DNA from: Nonomuraea jabiensis
GTDB taxonomy: Bacteria; Actinomycetota; Actinomycetes; Streptosporangiales; Streptosporangiaceae
Length of the DNA stretch: 64,000 nt
NCBI RefSeq assembly: GCF_014204795.1
Contig: NZ_JACHMB010000001.1
Location: forward strand, 3,720,001 to 3,784,000
Direction of reading: 5' to 3'
This document shows, piece after piece, positions 59,989-64,000 of the stretch; the stretch's first letter is position 1; every line of letters begins with the position of its first letter. Under the pieces are notes generated by a model. That model was not told the DNA's origin and made no database searches. It saw only the letters and a list, made by a program, of their open reading frames with translations. Made by a program: the position numbers and the translations under genes.

Positions 59989-60612
59989 GTGGGCACTGAC
60001 ATCTACGGCTACATCGAGGCTCGCCACCCGCGCGCTGACGAGGACTGGTACGACGGGGATGTATGGGCGGTGTCCATGCCTCTCTACCCGCTCTATGACG
60101 GTCGTGACTATGAGTCGTTCGGCTGCCTCTTCGGTGTTCGTAACCGGCTCGGCTGGACCCCGGTCGCGGCTGGCCGTGGTCTACCTGTCGACGCGTCGGA
60201 ATCTGTTCGTACGGACTATGAGGACTGCGTCCGAATCGATGCAGCCATACATAGCTGCGCGTGGGTTTCATGGGCGGAGTTGCGTGATCTGGATATGACT
60301 GTCCGTCCCGCCGCCAGGGGGGTACTTGATGTTCACTCAGGACCTGGCTCGTCGATCAGCCGGTATCGGGTCGATGACCAGTGGCCCGAGAATGTTGTGG
60401 AGGAGTACGGCATCCCGCCGTTGGGTGCCTCGCCTGTCGAGGCTCCGAAGGGTAGCTGGGAGGTTTCTGGAGCGACGCTCGAGTATGGCCCGGTGACGCG
60501 GCTGGACGCGCTGGGACCGGGCACCGGGTGGGAACACGTCTTCGGGGTCATGCAGGCGTTGGCGCTGCGGTTCGGACCGGGGGGTGTGCGATTGGTCGTC
60601 TGGTTCGACTGA
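59989..60612 (+). CDS. Hypothetical protein of a duplicated accessory family (207 aa), copy 1
   Basis: From GTG 59989: MGTDIYGYIEARHPRAD. Shared with the protein at 62348 are the start (GTDI-G-IE-R), the RDYESFGCLFGVR segment, WTPVAAGRGLPVDASES, and the C-terminal VRLVVWFD. These define a family not named here. The middle differs (a GSSISRYRVDDQWPE stretch). No membrane or signal segments. It sits just upstream of the IS110 insertion. Immunity-like, but the function is unknown. Confidence 0.65.
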   Translation: MGTDIYGYIEARHPRADEDWYDGDVWAVSMPLYPLYDGRDYESFGCLFGVRNRLGWTPVAAGRGLPVDASESVRTDYEDCVRIDAAIHSCAWVSWAELRDLDMTVRPAARGVLDVHSGPGSSISRYRVDDQWPENVVEEYGIPPLGASPVEAPKGSWEVSGATLEYGPVTRLDALGPGTGWEHVFGVMQALALRFGPGGVRLVVWFD

Positions 60613-60695
60613 TAGCACCGCGAAGGCCGTGCCGGCCGTCAGCAGTACATCAAGACCCAGGCAGGGGACATCAACTGACAGTGATGATGGAGGGG

Positions 60696-60783
60696 TGAGC
60701 GCTTCCCGCCAGGGTCTGACCCATCAACTGACTGACCTTGAGGTCCTCAACGGGATCTGTCGGCCCTGGACGGGAAGCGCTCA
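60696..60783 (+). ncRNA. Candidate IS110 bridge RNA hairpin
   Basis: TGAGCGCTTCCCGCCAGGG (60696-60714) pairs with CCCTGGACGGGAAGCGCTCA (60764-60783) with one bulge, closing a 49-base loop. The loop contains CATCAACTGAC (60722-60732), identical to 11 bases near the presumed left end (60669-60679). IS110 bridge RNAs lie in this position and use loops matching donor and target DNA. A second segment, TGACTTCATAGGAGCCT (60810-60826), closely copies the right-end sequence and may be part of the same RNA. Confidence 0.6.
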
Positions 60784-60911
60784 TCTGCACTCACCGGACG
60801 CGGCACCTGTGACTTCATAGGAGCCTGGCCAGAGGCCCCATCACTGTCTTGTCCGCGCTGCCCCGGCTGGTGCGTGCCGTCCCGCCCCCTCGGTCAGACG
60901 ACAGGACGACG

Positions 60912-61988
60912 ATGACCTCCATTACACCCGACAGCACGCCGCTCACTGAAGTCGCCGGCGGCGTGGACACCCACCAGGACACCCACACCGCGGCCGTGAT
61001 CGATGGAGTCGGCCGGGTGCTGGGCACCGAGCAGTTCCCCGCCACCCCCGCCGGCTACACCGCCCTGCTCGCCTGGATGCGCGCCTTCGGGCAGCTGAGC
61101 CGGGTCGGGGTGGAAGGCACCGGCGCCTACGGAGCCGGGCTCACCCGGCTGCTGCAGGCCGAGCACATCAACGTGATCGAGATCGACCGGCCCGACCGCA
61201 AGAGCCGCCGCTTCCACGGCAAGTCCGACCCGATCGACGCCATCGCCGCCGCCAAGGCCGCCCTCGCCGGTGACCGCACCGGCACCCCGAAACGGCGCGA
61301 CGGCCGCATCGAAGCGCTGCGCGCCCTGCGCATCGCCCGCCGCAGCGCCATCGACCAGCGCGCCGACACCCAACGCCGGATCAAGGCCCTGATCGTCACC
61401 GCCCCGGACGCCCTGCGCCAAAGCCTGCGGGGCCTGTCCAGCACGAAACTCATCGCCACCTGCGCCGCCCTGACCTCCGACCGCGAGGCCGCCGCCGACC
61501 CGACCACCGCCACCCAGCTCGCGCTGCGCTCCCTGGCCCGCCGCCACCAGCAGCTGTCCGCCGAGATCGCCGACCTCGACGAGCTCCTGGACGTCCTGGT
61601 GATGGCGATCAACCCACGGCTGATCGCCGCCCATGGCGTGGGCACCGAGATCGCGGGACAGCTCCTGGTCACCGCCGGCGAGAACCACGACCGGATCGGC
61701 AGCGAAGCCGCCTTCGCCATGCTCTGCGGCGTCGCGCCGATCCCGGCCTCCTCCGGCAAGACCACCCGGCACCGCCTCAACCGCGGCGGCGACCGGCAGG
61801 CCAACGCCGCCCTCTACCGCGTCGTCCTGTGCCGCCTGCGCTGGGATGCCCGCACCCGCGCCTACATGGACCGACGCACCCAAGACGGCCTGTCCAAGAA
61901 AGAGATCATCCGCTGCCTGAAGCGCTACGTCGCCCGCGAACTTTACGGACTCATCACCACAACGAACGACCAGGAACGCTCCGATTGA
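60912..61988 (+). CDS. IS110-family recombinase (DEDD transposase)
   Basis: 358 residues from ATG 60912. The N-terminal RuvC-like DEDD catalytic residues are visible as GVDTHQDTH, GVEGTGAYG and KSDPIDAIAA. The C-terminal Tnp domain has PIPASSGKTTRHRLNRGG, including the serine used as nucleophile in this family. An upstream ORF extension to 60849 is disfavoured, since it would run through the non-coding RNA region. The frame is intact. Confidence 0.93.
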   Translation: MTSITPDSTPLTEVAGGVDTHQDTHTAAVIDGVGRVLGTEQFPATPAGYTALLAWMRAFGQLSRVGVEGTGAYGAGLTRLLQAEHINVIEIDRPDRKSRRFHGKSDPIDAIAAAKAALAGDRTGTPKRRDGRIEALRALRIARRSAIDQRADTQRRIKALIVTAPDALRQSLRGLSSTKLIATCAALTSDREAAADPTTATQLALRSLARRHQQLSAEIADLDELLDVLVMAINPRLIAAHGVGTEIAGQLLVTAGENHDRIGSEAAFAMLCGVAPIPASSGKTTRHRLNRGGDRQANAALYRVVLCRLRWDARTRAYMDRRTQDGLSKKEIIRCLKRYVARELYGLITTTNDQERSD

Positions 61989-62020
61989 CATCCATAGGAG
62001 CATCTTGGGCCTTCGCGCTG

Positions 62021-62060
62021 GGAGCGGGTGACGGGAATCGAATCCGCGCAGTCAACTTGC
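62021..62060 (-). repeat. att-like scar B: 3' fragment of a glycine tRNA
   Basis: The sequence starts GGAGCGGGTGACGGGAATCG and retains the acceptor and T-arm of the tRNA, while the anticodon side (GCAGTCAACTTGC) is partly diverged. It lies directly after the right end of the IS110 element. Confidence 0.75.
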
Positions 62061-62347
62061 TCGCAGAGGGTCTGAGCTGGGGCGGAGGGCTGGTCCTAAC
62101 TGACCGTGGTTGGCCTCTCTCCCCCCGTTTCAGCTCGTGATCCGCTGTGCTGGAGCTCATCCGGATGGCGGAGAACCATCGCGGTTCGCACAGGAACTGC
62201 CGTCCGCGCGGGCACGGCCCGGCGGCCTGCACGAACTCCACTCGCTCTGCTCGGGCATCTACCTCACTCGTCTAAGGCCCTACCGGCGAGTGACTCGTGG
62301 TTACAAAGGGTTGGACAGCGCCTCCGCGTGGACAAGAAGATCTCGGC

Positions 62348-62974
62348 ATGGGAACCGACATCCACGGATTCATCGAGTGCCGCACATGGACTCCCGGTCT
62401 CGATGTCGGCGAGACCGCTTGGTGCGCGGCCATCTCGCTGAAGATGTTGGTTGGTAGAGACTACGAGGCCTTCGATTGTCTCTTCGGGGTTCGCAGCTCA
62501 GGCCGCTGGCGACCGATAGCGGCCGATCGCGGGCTCCCTCAGGATGCGTCGGAGACCACAAAAGCGGGTTTGGCGGAATGGGGGGAAGCTGCCTTCGGTG
62601 TCACGTGGTTGAACTGGGGTGAGGTCACCGCGATCGACTGGGATGAACCTGCACTTCATCCGACCAACGTAGCCCAGTACCGGCAGCTTGCCGATCAGAG
62701 CCTGGAACTCGTTTACCGCTCGGTATGGAGCCGCAGATTCGCTCGGGTAAGTGGCGTGGATACTTTGACGGTCGACCCTTATCAGGTTGCTGTGCTGTGG
62801 GATGAAGGTACCGAGTGGAGGGACAGAGACACCGTCTTCCGTGTTGAGCGTGCCACGCGCCGCCGTGCCGTACCGCCTGACAGCCTTTGGCATGGCGTAT
62901 GGACAGTCATGCGTACGCTCGCGCATGTTCATGGAGACGATGCTGTCCGCTTGGTGGCCTGGTTCGAGGAGTAG
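62348..62974 (+). CDS. Hypothetical protein of the duplicated accessory family (208 aa), copy 2
   Basis: From ATG 62348: MGTDIHGFIECRTWTPG. The RDYEAFDCLFGVR, WRPIAADRGLPQDASET and C-terminal VRLVAWFEE segments match copy 1 at 59989, with about 40% identity by eye in these parts and a different middle. The gene's TAG stop lies inside tRNA scar C, so its reading frame ends in tRNA-derived DNA. No signal peptide. Confidence 0.7.
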   Translation: MGTDIHGFIECRTWTPGLDVGETAWCAAISLKMLVGRDYEAFDCLFGVRSSGRWRPIAADRGLPQDASETTKAGLAEWGEAAFGVTWLNWGEVTAIDWDEPALHPTNVAQYRQLADQSLELVYRSVWSRRFARVSGVDTLTVDPYQVAVLWDEGTEWRDRDTVFRVERATRRRAVPPDSLWHGVWTVMRTLAHVHGDDAVRLVAWFEE

Positions 62975-63009
62975 AGACGGGAATCGAACCCGAGCTGTCA
63001 GCTTGGGAA
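62968..63009 (-). repeat. att-like scar C overlapping the stop of copy 2
   Basis: GGAG-TAG-AGACGGGAATCGAACCCG begins at 62968 and runs into GCTGTCAGCTTGGGAA, matching scar D except in the acceptor part. The TAG that ends the gene at 62972-62974 falls where scar D has CGGG. The fused boundary suggests insertion occurred within or against the end of the gene. Confidence 0.8.
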
Positions 63010-63208
63010 CTCTTTCAAGATCATGGCCCATGAGCGGGGGAGACGCTGGCCTGGCCGTATGCCGGTCGAGTGACCGTGAGTCCCCGTGACTTCCCCGTGG
63101 CAGCCAACCGAAGGGGCACAATGGGCGCGGGTTGCCTGACTCACTGGTCAGAAATCCGCACCGACGTTTTCTTGGCCGCTGAGGGAGCAGTAGTGCGAAA
63201 ATTGATCT

Positions 63209-63598
63209 ATGCGGTACTTCAGTGCGACGGGCTGGACTGCGATCTTCACCGGGACGGAGACTGAGACCGGACGCATGCGACCGGTGGAGGCATGGGATTC
63301 GGCTACTGGGGTGGCGCTTGTCGTGGATCCCCAAAGGGGTGCGCTGCGCCCCGTCACCGAGTGGCCGGACTTCTCCCACTTGGAACGGGGAGAGCGCGTT
63401 GCGAGCGTTATCCCAGGGGGCGGATGGCATGCGCACTGGAACGAGGGGTACGATGGCACGCCGGTGACTGAGGCGGTACTTGCTTGGCTGATCCATACTG
63501 ATGGTGGAGCCACTGCCATCAGTGTTCAACCTGATGGCAATGTTGGCACAGCGGAGTTCGCTGATCGTATTCTCGCGCCCGGAAGGGATCTGGACTGA
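63209..63598 (+). CDS. Hypothetical protein (129 aa) in the array
   Basis: From ATG 63209: MRYFSATGWTAIFTGTETETG. It has a Trp/Gly-rich beta pattern (WPDFSHLERGERVASVIPGG). No family recognised; no signal peptide. It is flanked by scars C and D, so it forms one cassette of the array. The weakly spaced upstream sequence offers no strong ribosome binding site. Confidence 0.6.
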   Translation: MRYFSATGWTAIFTGTETETGRMRPVEAWDSATGVALVVDPQRGALRPVTEWPDFSHLERGERVASVIPGGGWHAHWNEGYDGTPVTEAVLAWLIHTDGGATAISVQPDGNVGTAEFADRILAPGRDLD

Positions 63599-63657
63599 GT
63601 CGATTGCAGTAAGAGGCTCGGGCCTGGACCTGTGATCCTGAGCTGACCTTCTTGCTT

Positions 63658-63700
63658 GGAGCGGGTGACGGGAATCGAACCCGCGCTGTCAGCTTGGGAA
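63658..63700 (-). repeat. att-like scar D: 43-base 3' half of a glycine tRNA (CCC anticodon)
   Basis: On the minus strand: the anticodon loop TTCCCAA, stem GCTG, variable ACAGC, then GCGGGTTCGATTCCCGTC (T-arm) and ACCCGCTCC (acceptor). This is the best-preserved copy. The 5' half of the tRNA (D-arm and the other anticodon-stem strand) does not match. The CCC anticodon identification follows from the seven-base loop. Confidence 0.85.
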
Positions 63701-63842
63701 CTGCGTCGATCACGGCATGATAAGGCGCTGAGCTGGGCAACGGAGCGGCCCTGAGCGACCGTGGTTGACCCCTCGTCACCCCTCCTAACGGCCCGGCAAT
63801 TGCAGCGGGTGACATCACCGTGGTTATGACAAAGTGGGCAGT

Positions 63843-64000
63843 GTGGACAGGCCGACGAACGATCAAGACATAGTGGAAATCTTGAGGGCGGTTCGGGTCG
63901 GCGACATCGTCTCGGGGACAATCACGCAGGTGGGACGTCCTCACGGGGCCGCGGTGAGGCTTGACGGGTGGCTGGGTCTGGCATCGGCCGAGATCGGGCC
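63843..64000 (+). CDS. S1 RNA-binding domain protein, truncated by window edge
   Basis: From GTG 63843: MDRPTNDQDIVEILRAVRVG, then the S1 pattern GDIVSGTITQVGRPHGAAVRLDGWLGLASAEIG (seen as VGDIVSGTITQVG and AVRLDG). Only 52 codons are visible. The start is chosen as the first GTG in frame. It may belong to the flanking chromosome or to another array cassette. Confidence 0.6.
   Translation, partial: MDRPTNDQDIVEILRAVRVGDIVSGTITQVGRPHGAAVRLDGWLGLASAEIG

Larger units (their letters stand above)
60660..62010 (+). mobile_element. IS110-family insertion sequence
   Basis: It consists of an upstream non-coding region with a long hairpin, and one recombinase gene. IS110 elements have no terminal inverted repeats and no target duplication. 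The ends are estimated: the left from the repeated CATCAACTGAC (60669) and the right from the TGACATCCATAGGAGCAT that overlaps the last gene codons (61986). It separates the gene at 59989 from the tRNA scar that would otherwise follow it. Boundaries are uncertain by tens of bases. Confidence 0.75.

Noticed and set aside
63658..63700. An intact tRNA gene on the minus strand
   Set aside because: Only the 3' half from the anticodon loop onwards matches; the D-arm and 5' acceptor strand are absent, so it is a scar, not a functional tRNA.
58200..63842. CRISPR array or integron
   Set aside because: The repeated units are tRNA-derived, 30-43 bases, separated by genes of 0.3-2 kb, with no short regular spacers. 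No cas genes or integron attC folds are seen.

Overview
This window is chromosomal DNA from a high-GC actinomycete. Codon third positions are mostly G or C, GTG and TTG starts are common, and many operons are joined by 4-base ATGA overlaps. The family mix (DUF-type mycothiol-dependent isomerase, MmyB-type regulator, PspC, CU044_5270-type protein, NarL-type two-component pairs) suits a filamentous soil actinomycete. Streptosporangiaceae-like is my inference; there is no rRNA or other marker here to prove it.

From 1 to about 52 kb the window is ordinary, densely packed actinomycete chromosome. It opens with a truncated LuxR/AAA regulator. Next come a deoC-aldehyde dehydrogenase operon (1.3-4.7 kb), an MmyB regulator convergent with a DHA2 exporter, an amidase and a threonine-synthase-like gene that appears to have lost part of its fold. 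An ArsR-hrpB operon is divergent from an MFS exporter. Further along are uppP, an NmrA/AraC pair, lipB, a VapBC toxin-antitoxin pair and an amino-acid permease. An ADH/TetR divergent pair and a CsoR-box/copper chaperone unit follow. A complete five-gene dipeptide/oligopeptide ABC transporter (24.2-29.9 kb) lies end to end with a two-component system. After that are NmrA and FAD monooxygenase genes, a TetR-controlled azoreductase/SMR operon, an accessory prs, an alkyl sulfatase and an NCS1 permease. The section ends with an ECF sigma factor with its CU044_5270 partner, a Nudix protein, and a metallo-beta-lactamase/PHP pair. Several divergent promoters carry clear inverted repeats that look like operators.

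From about 52.5 kb the character changes. Gene density drops, A+T rises locally, and broken genes appear. These are a GH20 beta-hexosaminidase pseudogene with frame breaks and a duplicated tail, a decayed tyrosine integrase C-terminus, and a gene with a GA-repeat frameshift. Long stretches have no supportable gene.

The last 6 kb (58.2-64.0 kb) is the most unusual part. Four copies of a 30-43 base segment on the minus strand match the 3' half of a glycine tRNA (anticodon loop TTCCCAA, T-arm, acceptor). They lie between single small genes, two of which are paralogues. I read this as successive integrations at one tRNA-Gly site, each leaving an attR-like scar and one cargo gene. One such boundary has been split by an intact IS110-family element. 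The 5' end of that element contains a long hairpin whose loop repeats 11 bases of the presumed left end, as expected of an IS110 bridge RNA. The window ends inside an S1-domain gene.
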